Assembly: GCF_012295575.1 (NCBI RefSeq)
Contig: NZ_CP051180.1
Location: forward strand, 806,001 to 870,000
Direction: 5' to 3'
Source of the DNA: Ferrimonas lipolytica
GTDB lineage: Bacteria; Pseudomonadota; Gammaproteobacteria; Enterobacterales; Shewanellaceae
DNA: 64,000 nucleotides
Program-made: the position numbers and the translations under genes
Shown: positions 8,679 to 17,489 of the stretch, in pieces
Numbering within the stretch: position 1 is the stretch's first letter
How the letters are laid out: each line of letters starts with the position of its first letter
The notes under the pieces: generated by a model
Seen by the model: only the letters and a program-made list of their open reading frames with translations
Told to the model about the DNA's origin: nothing
Databases searched by the model: none

Positions 8679-9176
8679 TCAGACAGCGCGGATAACTATC
8701 TGGCCGTGGATGTTTTCTAACTCTTGTTGAATTTGATGGCGGTCTAAACTGGCAGCGCCGCTAATCAGTAAATCACCGGTAAAAGCAGTTAGGCCGGAGT
8801 CGGGAATGGCGATGCGATGGTTGTTGAAGCTGTCGATATTAGCGCCATGGTTGGTAATGATAGTGGTGATATCTTGGATCAAACTTGGGTGATCATCGCT
8901 TTCAATATTCCAGTGGTAGCTATGGTCGCCCTGTTGGCCCAGCGGCGATTGGTGGATCTGCACATTGAGCTGATCCAAAGCTAGTAGTTGTTGTTGCAGT
9001 GGTTCAAATGCCGATTGCTCAACGCTGACGCGAATTAGCGCAAAGAAGTGACCATCAAGGTTGTTGGACTTGCTCGTAAGCCAATGGCCATTATGTTGAC
9101 TGATGGTACTCGATAGTTCGTTTAGTATTCCGGGTTTATCTGGGCCATCAATAGCGATTAAGAAGGTCGTGTCCAT
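8679..9176 (-). CDS. ACT-domain protein of the GcvR type
   Basis: A 165-residue protein made of two ACT domains. The first starts FLIAIDGPDKPGILNELSST (residues 5-24), and the second starts at about residue 88 (HWNIESDDHPSLIQDITTII). This is the architecture of GcvR, the glycine-cleavage repressor partner of GcvA. Neither gcvTHP nor gcvA is adjacent, and related stand-alone ACT pairs exist, so I do not assign the symbol. The Shine-Dalgarno AAGGA precedes the ATG. The 319 bp between 9177 and 9495 hold no credible gene. Confidence 0.75.
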   Translation of the reverse strand: MDTTFLIAIDGPDKPGILNELSSTISQHNGHWLTSKSNNLDGHFFALIRVSVEQSAFEPLQQQLLALDQLNVQIHQSPLGQQGDHSYHWNIESDDHPSLIQDITTIITNHGANIDSFNNHRIAIPDSGLTAFTGDLLISGAASLDRHQIQQELENIHGQIVIRAV

Positions 9177-9495
9177 GTTGCCGTCCTTAGTGGAGCTGAC
9201 TGCATTGGAATGAACAGAGCGCCGTAAGCAGTAACCGGCTGGAGTTACTCTGTTGATGTGTGTGCTACGCCATGTTGCGCACTGTGACTACGATTTGAAC
9301 GCTGAACCCATATCAAGGCAAGTAACAACCAGTAAAAATGAAGAGGGGATCACTGTTCATCTGTTTAAAAAATTAGCTTTTAAGCCATTTTTTGCAACGT
9401 TAATTGGTCAGATTGATAAGAACATAGTGGTACAGGGGGAAGGGTGCCATACGCTTGAGGCGCATGACACAATCAGCATAGGTTGCAACGGTGGC

Positions 9496-9975
9496 TTACT
9501 CTGTCGCTTTATTCTGGTAGTTCACACCAACCTTGTCGTAGACAAAGCTTAACAGCCAAATTGGGCCGATCAGTAAGAACTGCATATCTTCGAAAAAACT
9601 GGGTTTGGCCCCTTCGATGATATGACCAATAAACTGGCCTATCCATGCTAATACAAACAACGCTAAAGCGGTTTGCCATAACGGCCAGCTTAGTGATGTC
9701 AGGTGCAAATCGATCAACCACCAATTAAACGCCGCAACAAAGACCATGCCAATCGCCAGCTGTGGCGACAGCCGCCAGTAGAACACAAGGCTAATCGCCA
9801 TTAGCAAGGTAGCGCCGTTGAGGAGTGGCTGTGCTGGTATTTGCACTCCCCACAGCAGAGCGAGAACAGTCCAAAGAATGACCGGAACACAGAGCCAGTG
9901 AATGGCTTTATTAGTGGCATTTTGATGACTGACACCGTAAGCGTCGAGCCATTGTTGAATATTTTTATTTAGCAT
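9496..9975 (-). CDS. Mpo1-like (DUF962) membrane protein
   Basis: A 159-residue protein with about four membrane segments. The two conserved blocks of the DUF962/Mpo1 family are present: YGVSHQNATNKAIHWLCVP (residues 13-31, with the metal-binding-type histidines) and IGQFIGHIIEGAKPSFFED (about residues 112-130). Yeast Mpo1 is an Fe(II)-dependent dioxygenase acting on 2-hydroxy fatty acids; whether the bacterial protein does the same is inference. It is monocistronic. Confidence 0.8.
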   Translation of the reverse strand: MLNKNIQQWLDAYGVSHQNATNKAIHWLCVPVILWTVLALLWGVQIPAQPLLNGATLLMAISLVFYWRLSPQLAIGMVFVAAFNWWLIDLHLTSLSWPLWQTALALFVLAWIGQFIGHIIEGAKPSFFEDMQFLLIGPIWLLSFVYDKVGVNYQNKATE

Positions 9976-10057
9976 TGCTTAACTATTAAAGGTGACATTG
10001 GTCACACTTTATGCCAGCTTGATCTAATAATCCAATGGCGACAATTCAGCGAAATAG

Positions 10058-10996
10058 ATGACCAGTATTCATCAGTTGGCACGTGTGGACCACCGCATCG
10101 ACCTTAACTTATTCCGCGTCTTTCGAGCTGTAGCGGAGTTAGGCTCAACCTCAGCTGCAGCGCACCAGCTTCATCTAACTCAATCTGCGGTTTCGCATGC
10201 GCTCGGGCGTTTGCGCCAACAGGTGGGGGATCCCTTGCTGGTGAAACAGGGGCGAGGTTTGGTGCTAACCCCCCATGGACGCGACATCTTGCCAAAAGTG
10301 AGCCAAGCGCTAAATAGTTTGCAGCTGTGTCAGCGAAGTGGTGGCAGCTTTAACCCGGCGAGCTCAGACCTGGAGTTTCATCTAGGCTTTCGTGATCTGT
10401 TAGAGGCGATGGTGTTGCCGCAAATGTTGTCTCATCTTGAGCACCTTAACTCCAGCGTCAGTGTGGCCTCATTTCGAGTTACAGGCAGCGAATTGGAGTC
10501 GCGCTTGCTCGATGGCGAAGTTGATTTGGTAGTGGATATGGAGCAAAGCGTTTCTGAACAGATCGCCTCGCAGCTGTATCGAAATGAACCGTTGGCGGTC
10601 GTGGTTGGTGAACAGCATCCAAGTTACCTTGATAACACCATCTCGATGGATGACTACGTTAGTGCCAATCATGTCTTGGTAACCTTGGAACGTACCGAAC
10701 GCACCTTTGTGGAACAACGAATGCAAGGGATCGCTAGTAAACGCAATGTGCAGCTCTATTGTGAGAGCTATTTTGCTGCAGTTAAGGTGGTTGCTGCGAC
10801 GAGATTGCTGCTGACCATGCCGCAACGTTACGCGGAGCAATTGAGCGAACTGCTGCCGGTGAAGGTATTACCGCTGCCGTTTCCCTGCGATCCATTGCCG
10901 GTGCGGCTGTATTGGCGCCGAGCCAACTCAGAAGAGCCGGCGATCCACTGGTTGTTGAAAAGCATGATTGCGATGACTACCGCGAAACTGGAATAA
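10058..10996 (+). CDS. LysR-family transcriptional regulator
   Basis: The 312-residue protein has the N-terminal winged HTH (LNLFRVFRAVAELGSTSAAAH, about residues 17-37, then LTQSAVSHALGRLR) and a type-2 periplasmic-binding-like effector domain from about residue 95. It converges on the porin gene at 11095-12294 and shares a bidirectional terminator with it. It could control the porin, but the porin promoter is 1.3 kb away on the other side, so this is only a guess. Confidence 0.9.
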   Translation: MTSIHQLARVDHRIDLNLFRVFRAVAELGSTSAAAHQLHLTQSAVSHALGRLRQQVGDPLLVKQGRGLVLTPHGRDILPKVSQALNSLQLCQRSGGSFNPASSDLEFHLGFRDLLEAMVLPQMLSHLEHLNSSVSVASFRVTGSELESRLLDGEVDLVVDMEQSVSEQIASQLYRNEPLAVVVGEQHPSYLDNTISMDDYVSANHVLVTLERTERTFVEQRMQGIASKRNVQLYCESYFAAVKVVAATRLLLTMPQRYAEQLSELLPVKVLPLPFPCDPLPVRLYWRRANSEEPAIHWLLKSMIAMTTAKLE

Positions 10997-11025
10997 CCAT
11001 GCGAGCTAATAACAACACTCAAACA

Positions 11026-11053
11026 ATTAATGCGCCATTATTGGCGCATTAAT
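11026..11053. terminator. Bidirectional hairpin between LysR and porin genes
   Basis: Perfect inverted repeat ATTAATGCGCCA / TGGCGCATTAAT with a four-base loop, in the 98 bp between two convergent genes. Its A/T-rich base pairs give U-rich tails in both directions. Confidence 0.65.
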
Positions 11054-11094
11054 ATTACCTGCTTTGGATCATTATCTGGTTGTTTGCGCTGTGC

Positions 11095-12294
11095 TCAAAA
11101 GTTGGCGCTAAGCCAGATCCAAAACTTATCGGTATCAACCTTATTTGCTTCACTGTCACCTTCACTATACATCGCGTATTTAGCTCCTGCGGCGTAGTGC
11201 TGGTAGAATTTTATCGCGTAACTAAAGTCCCACTCGTCACCAAGGTCGTCAATGCGTCTAGTTGACTTATCGGCGTCAAAACGATGGTAAACCACATTCC
11301 ACGTCCCTTTAAGCACTTGGCCGGATGCACCAATGTAGTAATCCTCTATGCCTTGATCAGGGGTTGATAGAAATTGATCTGCCCAACCATTAAATTTATG
11401 CAACGTTGCCAATGGTGTAGAAAAACCGTAATCGCCACCGTCTGAGCCCAGCACCTCAAGCCCCCCAGTGATAGTGATGCCGCGCCAACCAACACCGCCC
11501 TCAAACAGGTAGTAATCGGTATCAAAACTGCCGTTGGCGTTGTCGGCATCCTGCATCGCGTATTCGATTGCATAGCGCAGGGTTAGCTTATCAGCTTCGG
11601 CATCGCCGGCGAGACGAATGCCATAGGTTTCACTTTCGTTGGGACTGTCATCCTCCTCAAGCAGGTAGACGTAGCCAGAGAGTTTGCCGACATCGGTACC
11701 GATGTCGGCGTTAAATAGATGGTCTTGGGCATCAACATCGCGGTCATCGGCGAAAATGCGGTTACGTTGATCGATGTAAGCGTAGGCAACATTGATGTTG
11801 TGGCTAGCTTGCCAATGCAGCTCAACAGCATCAAAGGTTTGCCTGTCCTGACGCCAACCAACGTGGCCTATAAAGCGTTGGTTATCGCGTACCAACACCT
11901 GTCGGCCGACGGTTGCTCGAAATTGCTCATATTTGTAACGCAGGTAGAGCTGGTCGAGTTCCGTTGTTTCCGGATCGGCAACGGTGGAGTAGCGGGGGTT
12001 AGAACCCAGCCCATCGTTGTAATCGTCAACAAATGCTTCCCGCGAGTCTTCAAATTCGAGCAAGCCGCTAAGACCCCGATACTCGCCAGTACTGAGGGTG
12101 AGTCGGGTTCTAATGGTAGAAGCATCGGCGTCTTTGAGGTCATTGTCTTGGTCGACATGTTCATAGCGCCAACGCATATCGAGATTCACCTCGCCAGCTG
12201 AAATTGCGTCGGCAAATGAGGTTACTTGCGCACTGACTGATAACGGAACGAGCATCAAAGCAGGTAACAGTTTGATTGCGGTGTTTTTGTTCAT
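11095..12294 (-). CDS. Outer-membrane porin, alginate-export/OprD-like barrel
   Basis: The 399-residue product has a signal peptide (MNKNTAIKLLPALMLVPLSVSA) and then alternating amphipathic strands throughout. Landmarks of the alginate_exp-type porins are RWRYEHVDQDN, RTRLTLSTGEYRGLSGLLEFED and the EQFRATVGRQ element, and it ends in Phe as outer-membrane barrels do. The substrate is unknown. The open frame starts at 12408, but the ATG at 12294, preceded by GGAGGAG, begins the signal peptide exactly. It is divergent from the PhnA-type gene at 12512. Confidence 0.85.
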   Translation of the reverse strand: MNKNTAIKLLPALMLVPLSVSAQVTSFADAISAGEVNLDMRWRYEHVDQDNDLKDADASTIRTRLTLSTGEYRGLSGLLEFEDSREAFVDDYNDGLGSNPRYSTVADPETTELDQLYLRYKYEQFRATVGRQVLVRDNQRFIGHVGWRQDRQTFDAVELHWQASHNINVAYAYIDQRNRIFADDRDVDAQDHLFNADIGTDVGKLSGYVYLLEEDDSPNESETYGIRLAGDAEADKLTLRYAIEYAMQDADNANGSFDTDYYLFEGGVGWRGITITGGLEVLGSDGGDYGFSTPLATLHKFNGWADQFLSTPDQGIEDYYIGASGQVLKGTWNVVYHRFDADKSTRRIDDLGDEWDFSYAIKFYQHYAAGAKYAMYSEGDSEANKVDTDKFWIWLSANF

Positions 12295-12511
12295 ATCTCC
12301 TCCAATGAACCTAGTGGTTCGGCAGAACAAAAAGGGTGATACGAGAGCGAGGAAGCGTACTTCTGTGGCCGCTATTCCTATCGTTGAGGATAGTTGCAGT
12401 TCAGGCAAAGCGCGATGTGGTCTGCAATTCGGCGTAATAGTAGAGAGTTACTATTCTTTTTAGTCATGCAGGCGGGCATAATACGTCGTCGAAAATTTAA
12501 GGATCTGTAAA

Positions 12512-13093
12512 ATGGCACTATTGAAAGCTTTGAACGAACGCGCAGGTAGCAAGTGTGAACTGTGTGCAGCCGAAAACGATTTGAGTGTGTACGACGTACC
12601 GCCATCAGATGGTGCAGATTCCGACAAAGCGGTTTTGGTATGTGCTACGTGTGCCAGCCAAATCGAAGACACCGATAACATGGACTCTAACCACTGGCGT
12701 TGCCTGAACGACAGCATGTGGAGCCAAGTACCAGCGGTGCAGGTGATGTCTTTCCGTCAGCTGAAGATGCTGGTTAAAAATGGTGAGTCTTGGGCACAAG
12801 ATCTGCTGGATATGATCTACCTAGAAGAGCAGACCCAAGCGTGGGCTGATCTGGTCGTTGCTACCGTCGAAGCACAGCAGGGTGAAGCTTGTTACGACGA
12901 GCTAGGCGTAAAGCTGAACGGTGGCGATAACGTTTACCTGATTAAGGATCTGGACGTGAAGGGTTCTAGTATGGTGGCGAAGCGCGGCACGACCGTCCGC
13001 AACATCTCGCTGACTAACAACCCAGAGCACATCGAAGGTCGCGTTAACGGCCAGCGCATTGTGATCATCTCAAAGTACGTACGTAAGTCGTAA
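12512..13093 (+). CDS. PhnA/YjdM-family protein
   Basis: A 193-residue protein with an N-terminal zinc ribbon (CELC at about 15-18 and CATC at about 44-47) and the C-terminal PhnA domain with VYLIKDLDVKGSS, TTVRNISL and a GRVNGQRIVI-type ending. PhnA/YjdM proteins carry a historical alkylphosphonate label, but the biochemical role of this family is not settled. Here there is no phn cluster nearby. A likely -10 (CATAAT, about 12475) precedes it. It is terminated at 13111-13138. Confidence 0.85.
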   Translation: MALLKALNERAGSKCELCAAENDLSVYDVPPSDGADSDKAVLVCATCASQIEDTDNMDSNHWRCLNDSMWSQVPAVQVMSFRQLKMLVKNGESWAQDLLDMIYLEEQTQAWADLVVATVEAQQGEACYDELGVKLNGGDNVYLIKDLDVKGSSMVAKRGTTVRNISLTNNPEHIEGRVNGQRIVIISKYVRKS

Positions 13094-13110
13094 TCGACTG
13101 CCGTTGTCAC

Positions 13111-13138
13111 AAAAAGGAGGCTTATGCCTCCTTTTTTG
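13111..13138 (+). terminator. Intrinsic terminator after the PhnA-type gene
   Basis: AAAAAGGAGGC / GCCTCCTTTTTT with loop TTAT, ending in a T-tract. Confidence 0.85.
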
Positions 13139-13177
13139 TGCCTGCTCGTTAGCATCAATGGCTTAGCGCCGATTTAA

Positions 13178-13282
13178 GGCTGTGTCGTAGTTAGCTGTTG
13201 AAGTTTATCTTAAGCCTTCGGCTTCACCGATTGCGGTGCTTTAACAGCATTGGAAACAACAACACTTAGCTGGTACCCAGCC
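13178..13282 (-). mobile_element. MITE-like element, copy B1 (short form, reverse orientation)
   Basis: A 105-bp deletion derivative keeping both ends (GGCTGTGTCGTAG at the left, TGGTACCCAGCC at the right) and the AAGCCTTCGGCTT hairpin. It lies in tandem with B2, eight bases (TTTTTGGG) apart. The direct repeat CGATTTAA is found at 13170-13177 (left of B1) and 13600-13607 (right of B2), so the pair behaves as one insertion. Confidence 0.75.
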
Positions 13283-13290
13283 TTTTTGGG

Positions 13291-13599
13291 GGCGGTATCA
13301 CAGTTAAGTGTTGAGGTTTATATCAAGCCTTTGGCTCTACCGATTGCGGTGCTTTTAGGGACGATGTCGCAGTGGCGACGGCACATTCTTGTATGCAATT
13401 CTTGTATGCATTAGTGGGGCGAGCTTCGCCCCCTTTGGAATCCCCTTTGCCTTAGGTCGCAGTCCAAAGCGCTTCGCTGGACTGCTCCAATGCGGCAGAA
13501 GATCAACGGCGGCAGTGCTTAACCCTTTGTATCGGTGCTCGCCTAGCCGGTGTTTTAACTGTATTAGAAAGAACAACAACACTTAATTGGTACACAGCC
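13291..13599 (-). mobile_element. MITE-like element, copy B2 (full length, reverse orientation)
   Basis: A 309-bp copy, the longest of the family. It reads from GGCGGTATCACAG to TTAATTGGTACACAGCC and contains a small internal tandem duplication of ATTCTTGTATGCA near 13385-13410. The right flank CGATTTAA (13600-13607) matches the left flank of B1. Open frames inside it are by-products of the repeat. Confidence 0.8.
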
Positions 13600-13798
13600 C
13601 GATTTAATGCAGCTATAAAAACTAATCTACAACTAATCAAAAGAAGCGGTAGGGAACCTATGATGGTTGCTGTATACTCCGCGCCTTTGCGCTAGCGCCG
13701 ACACAAAATTTAACCAATTTTGAGCGTCAATCACGGTGTTGTCGTGTGCCTGTTCCCCCACGCAGCTTGTTGTCTGTATGCCTTAGGAAATCCTTTTT

Positions 13799-15403
13799 TT
13801 GATCTCTACCTCTAATATCACCATGCAGTTCGGCCCTGAGCCATTGTTTGAAAATATCTCCGCCAAATTTGGTAACGGCAACCGTTATGGTTTGATCGGT
13901 GCTAACGGTTGTGGCAAATCCACCTTCATGAAGATCTTAAGTGGTGAATTGGCGCCGACCTCTGGCAATGTCTCTATTGCTGAAGGGTTTAAGGTTGGTA
14001 AATTGAACCAGGATCAATTTGGTTTTGAGCAGTACAGCGTGATTGATGCGGTGATCATGGGGGACGTGGCGTTATGGGAGATTAAGAAGGAGCGTGATGC
14101 GATTTATGCTAAGGCAGAGATGACCGAAGCTGATGGCATGCGCGTCGGCGATCTGGAAAGCCAGTTTGCCGAGATGGATGGCTACAGCGCCGAGAGCCGT
14201 GCCGGCGAGATTCTACTAGAAGCGGGTATCGAGGAGTCGTATCACTACGGCTTGATGTCGCAGGTTGCCCCAGGCTGGAAATTACGGGTGTTGTTGGCAC
14301 AAGCACTGTTTGCCAATCCTGACATTCTGTTGCTGGATGAACCAACCAACAACTTGGATATCCACTCCATCAGCTGGCTGGAAGATGAGCTCAACAAGCG
14401 TAAGTGCACCATGATCATCATCTCGCACGATCGCCATTTCCTTAACTCAGTGTGTACTCACATGGCTGACATCGATTACGGTGAATTGCGGATCTATCCA
14501 GGCAACTACGAATTCTTCTTGGCGCAGTCAGCTCTGATCCGTGAACAACTGCTAGCAGGTAACGCCAAGAAAGCAGCCGAAATTGACGAGTTGCAAGACT
14601 TCGTTAACCGTTTTGGTGCTAACGCTTCCAAAGCGAAGCAGGCTAGCTCCCGTGCCAAGAAGATGGATAAGATTAAACTGGATGAGGTTAAGTCTTCCAG
14701 CCGTATTATCCCTAACATCGCCTTTGCCCCAGGCAAGAAGATGCATCGCCAAGCGTTAACCATCGAAAACTTAGCTCATGGCTTTGACGGTGAAACCCTG
14801 TTTTCTCAAGGAGATATGATCCTTGAAGCTGGGGCTAAACTGGCCATTATTGGTGAGAACGGTGTTGGTAAAACCACCTTGTTACGTTGTTTAATGAGCG
14901 AGCTTGAGCACACCCAAGGGGTGATCAAATGGTCCGAGAACGCCTCAGTAGGTTACTGTCCACAGGACAGCAGTGCTGATTTCGACAACGATCTAACCTT
15001 GATGGAGTGGATGTCGCAGTGGCGGACACCGCGTCATAACGATCTGATGGTACGTGGTATGTTAGGGCGACTGCTGTTTGGTGAAGACGACATCAACAAA
15101 AAAGCGCGCAACTGCTCTGGTGGTGAGAAAAACCGCCTGTTGTTTGGCAAGTTAATGATGGACGATATCAACGTACTGATAATGGATGAGCCAACCAACC
15201 ACATGGATATGGAAGCGATTGAAGCGTTAAACAACGCCCTAAAAGCGTTTGAAGGCACCTTGATCTTCGTCAGCCATGATCGTGAATTTGTGTCGTCACT
15301 AGCAACACGAATTATCGATATCAAAAATAACAAGCTGGTGGACTTCCAAGGTAGCTTGGATGAGTACTTTGCTAAGCAAGTTGGTACTCAACAGGTCGCC
15401 TAA
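13799..15403 (+). CDS. ybiT: ABC-F family ATPase YbiT
   Basis: The 534-residue protein has two ABC cassettes and no membrane segments, as in ribosome-associated ABC-F translation factors. Cassette 1 has Walker [10 protein letters not shown] (34-42) and Walker [12 protein letters not shown]; its degenerate signature is the [13 protein letters not shown] form typical of YbiT. An Arg/Lys-rich linker follows ([20 protein letters not shown]). Cassette 2 has [20 protein letters not shown] and [12 protein letters not shown]. Agreement with E. coli YbiT is strong along the whole length. The start is TTG at 13799 with TAGGAAA upstream. A probable extended -10 (TGTATACT) lies near 13672-13679. Confidence 0.93.
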   Translation: MISTSNITMQFGPEPLFENISAKFGNGNRYGLIGANGCGKSTFMKILSGELAPTSGNVSIAEGFKVGKLNQDQFGFEQYSVIDAVIMGDVALWEIKKERDAIYAKAEMTEADGMRVGDLESQFAEMDGYSAESRAGEILLEAGIEESYHYGLMSQVAPGWKLRVLLAQALFANPDILLLDEPTNNLDIHSISWLEDELNKRKCTMIIISHDRHFLNSVCTHMADIDYGELRIYPGNYEFFLAQSALIREQLLAGNAKKAAEIDELQDFVNRFGANASKAKQASSRAKKMDKIKLDEVKSSSRIIPNIAFAPGKKMHRQALTIENLAHGFDGETLFSQGDMILEAGAKLAIIGENGVGKTTLLRCLMSELEHTQGVIKWSENASVGYCPQDSSADFDNDLTLMEWMSQWRTPRHNDLMVRGMLGRLLFGEDDINKKARNCSGGEKNRLLFGKLMMDDINVLIMDEPTNHMDMEAIEALNNALKAFEGTLIFVSHDREFVSSLATRIIDIKNNKLVDFQGSLDEYFAKQVGTQQVA

Positions 15404-15418
15404 GTTGTTGCGGCAATG

Positions 15419-15449
15419 AAAAAGGCGAACCTTTGGTTCGCCTTTTTGC
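15419..15449 (+). terminator. Intrinsic terminator after ybiT
   Basis: AAAAAGGCGAACC / GGTTCGCCTTTTT, a 13-base stem with a short loop. It can also act on the convergent M20 peptidase gene. Confidence 0.85.
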
Positions 15450-15484
15450 ATCTAAGCCACCGGAGTTAATCCATTTAGGGCGGA

Positions 15485-16591
15485 TTAGCGGCTTAGGAAT
15501 GCCTTAACAAACTCGGTAATGGCAACCATATCGGCTACGGCGATGTACTCTTCGGTGGTGTGCACCTTAGCCATACCGGTCGATAGATTAACGGTCTTTA
15601 GGCCTTTCTCGTTAAAGATGTTGGCATCAGAGCCGCCGCCAGTGGACTGCAGCAGTGGGGTCACGCCACATTGACTAAAGGCCGCTTGGATATCACTAAC
15701 CAGCGGATCTTTATCGTCGATGTTGTAAGCATTGTAAGAGCGTTCGGTCTCGATGTTGATTTGGGCGCCGTGTTTTTCAGCGGCCGCTTCGAAGGTCGAT
15801 ACCATGTGCGCGACTTGGGCTGACAGCTTATCGTCGTTCAATGAGCGTGCTTCTGCTTCAATAAACAGCTCTGGCATGACGATGTTGGTAGCTTGGCCGC
15901 CGTTAACCACACCGATGTTAGCGGTGGTTTCAGCGTCGATGCGAGACAGCTTCATCTGGCTGATAGCATCGGCAGCAACAGTCAAGGCGTTAACCCCTTC
16001 TTCCGGCGCCAAACCAGCGTGGGCAGGCTTACCTTTGATGGTTACTTTCAGGTTCTGTTGCCCCGGTGCTACGGTGATGATGGTGCCGATAGGACCGCCT
16101 GAATCAAGCACAATGGCTTCGCTCGAGTTCACTACGCTCATATCGAAATTCTTGGAGCCGTGGAGACCACCCTCTTCAAATACGGTGAACGCCAGTTCTA
16201 AGGTTTTGTGGGCGTTGCCGCTCTCTTTAATAACCCGAACCGCTTCCATGATGGCTGCAATGCCTGATTTATCATCGCCACCTAAGATGGTGTCGCCAGC
16301 GCTGCGAATGATGCCATCTTCAATCACCGGTTCGATGCCGATGCCTGGCGCAACAGTGTCCATGTGGCAGCTCATCAGGACTGAGCCGTTCAGCTCGCCC
16401 GCTAACTTGGCATAGATATTAAAACCGTTCGACAGCTCCGCAGCGACTGGCAGACGAGTAACGGCAAAACCCAGTGCGCCCAATTGCTCGGTTAAGGTTT
16501 CGGCAATCTGCTTTTCGTTGCGAGATTCGCTGTCGATTTTAACCAGCTCGATAAAGTGATTGACCAAGCGGTCTTGATTAATAGCGGTCAT
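15485..16591 (-). CDS. M20-family metallopeptidase (peptidase T-like)
   Basis: The 368-residue enzyme has the M20 two-zinc site: SCHMDTV (first zinc His and catalytic Asp), GGDDKSG (bridging Asp), VFEEGGLHGS (catalytic Glu pair), VLDSGG and a C-terminal His (KVHTTEEY). A dimerisation domain lies in the middle (VTIKGKPAHAGLAPEEGVNAL). This is the PepT-like M20 subgroup that removes N-terminal residues from small peptides; the exact substrate is open. The frame starts at 16663, but MTAINQDRL at 16591 is the conserved start. It is monocistronic. Confidence 0.85.
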   Translation of the reverse strand: MTAINQDRLVNHFIELVKIDSESRNEKQIAETLTEQLGALGFAVTRLPVAAELSNGFNIYAKLAGELNGSVLMSCHMDTVAPGIGIEPVIEDGIIRSAGDTILGGDDKSGIAAIMEAVRVIKESGNAHKTLELAFTVFEEGGLHGSKNFDMSVVNSSEAIVLDSGGPIGTIITVAPGQQNLKVTIKGKPAHAGLAPEEGVNALTVAADAISQMKLSRIDAETTANIGVVNGGQATNIVMPELFIEAEARSLNDDKLSAQVAHMVSTFEAAAEKHGAQINIETERSYNAYNIDDKDPLVSDIQAAFSQCGVTPLLQSTGGGSDANIFNEKGLKTVNLSTGMAKVHTTEEYIAVADMVAITEFVKAFLSR

Positions 16592-16915
16592 GGCTTTTAG
16601 ATTCCCAAATAATTGAACCGGACAATTTAGCGAAAACCACCCGGTGACACGGTGACCTAGCACACAAATATGGCCGCATACGCGATATCAGTTAAAAGGC
16701 TGCTGCTTTAAGCAGCAATTAAAAAGTGGGCGAGTAAAAATCAACCGCTAATGACTCTATTTGGGCGGGCTGCGAGCCCGATTGCTTAATCCAGATCACA
16801 TAAGTGCTAATAGAGTGCGTTAGTCTGGTATCTGAAGAGGCGTATATTGCGTAGCTATAGAACCAACATTAAGATGCAATTAAAATGCAACTTTGTAGGT
16901 TTGAGAGGAAATCCC

Positions 16916-17080
16916 ATGGCGTTATCGTTTACTAAAATCTTTAAAAAGTCGCAAGATAAGGAAGCCGCTGCTCAGCGCGAATCAGTGCTAGTAGCTCCGG
17001 TCAAACAGCAATCGCCTGCCAAGGCTAACAATGAAGCTGAGCAAGAGAAGCCAGTATCTTGCTGCGGTCACTGCTCTTAA
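16916..17080 (+). CDS. Small protein with C-terminal CCGHC motif
   Basis: A 54-residue hydrophilic protein starting MALSFTKIFKKSQDK, with a basic N-terminus, a disordered Ala/Gln/Glu-rich middle and the ending SCCGHCS. The start at 16916 has GAGAGGAAAT upstream and is better than the ATG-containing extension from 16847. A terminator follows within 20 bp, which supports a real transcript. The cysteine cluster suggests metal binding, redox chemistry or covalent modification, but no function is assigned. Confidence 0.7.
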   Translation: MALSFTKIFKKSQDKEAAAQRESVLVAPVKQQSPAKANNEAEQEKPVSCCGHCS

Positions 17081-17100
17081 CCGACGTCGGTAAGACAACA

Positions 17101-17134
17101 ATCCCCACACAGCCTGCGCCGGTGGGGATTTTAG
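17101..17134 (+). terminator. Intrinsic terminator after the CCGHC small gene
   Basis: Arms ATCCCCAC / GTGGGGAT around a GC-containing loop, then TTTTAG. Confidence 0.7.
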
Positions 17135-17159
17135 TTGAGACTGCTGATTGTGGTTGCTG

Positions 17160-17480
17160 CTAACTGAGCAGTTGTTGCGGCAGCCCTGGCACCATCACTA
17201 CCGACCCTCCGTCGGATAACACCTGCTGACGTAGTTGCGCCAGTTGCCGATATTCCGGCGAGTTCCACCATTGCTTTGCAATTGTTTGGCTGGGAAGACG
17301 CCCAATCACGGTCCAGTTACCGAACCATTCGCCTTCTAATATCTCCGCTGCTGGGCTTGCCACCAAGATTTCACCACCGGCTGCAACAACCTGTTCTAGC
17401 ACCTTGTGGCCATAACGTTGATGGTAATCAGCATAATCTTTGACCTTTATTTGAGCGATAAAGAAGTAGGGCTTATCCAT
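17160..17480 (-). CDS. DUF1330 domain protein
   Basis: A 106-residue protein covering a single ferredoxin-like DUF1330 domain (FFIAQIKVKDYADYHQRYG, GGEILVASP, TVIGRLPSQ, WWNSPEYRQLAQLR). The family has no firm biochemical role. It starts ten bases after the stop codon of the dehydrogenase-like gene upstream, with AAGGAG before its ATG, so the two form an operon and probably act in one pathway. Confidence 0.85.
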   Translation of the reverse strand: MDKPYFFIAQIKVKDYADYHQRYGHKVLEQVVAAGGEILVASPAAEILEGEWFGNWTVIGRLPSQTIAKQWWNSPEYRQLAQLRQQVLSDGGSVVMVPGLPQQLLS

Positions 17481-17489
17481 TCGCGCTCC

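Noticed and set aside
9253-9552. Plus-strand 99-residue frame
   Set aside because: It has no Shine-Dalgarno, no domain, and its 3' end runs antisense over the Mpo1-like gene.
13389-13586. Plus-strand frame with SPKRFAGLLQCGRRSTAAV inside element B2
   Set aside because: The same peptide appears inside copies C and E because the DNA repeat is shared. Differences among copies change amino acids and the frame starts vary, so it is not a gene.
15753-16415. Plus-strand 220-residue frame antisense to the M20 peptidase
   Set aside because: It is a shadow of the well-supported peptidase gene; its composition (Ser/Pro/Met-rich) is typical of an antisense frame.
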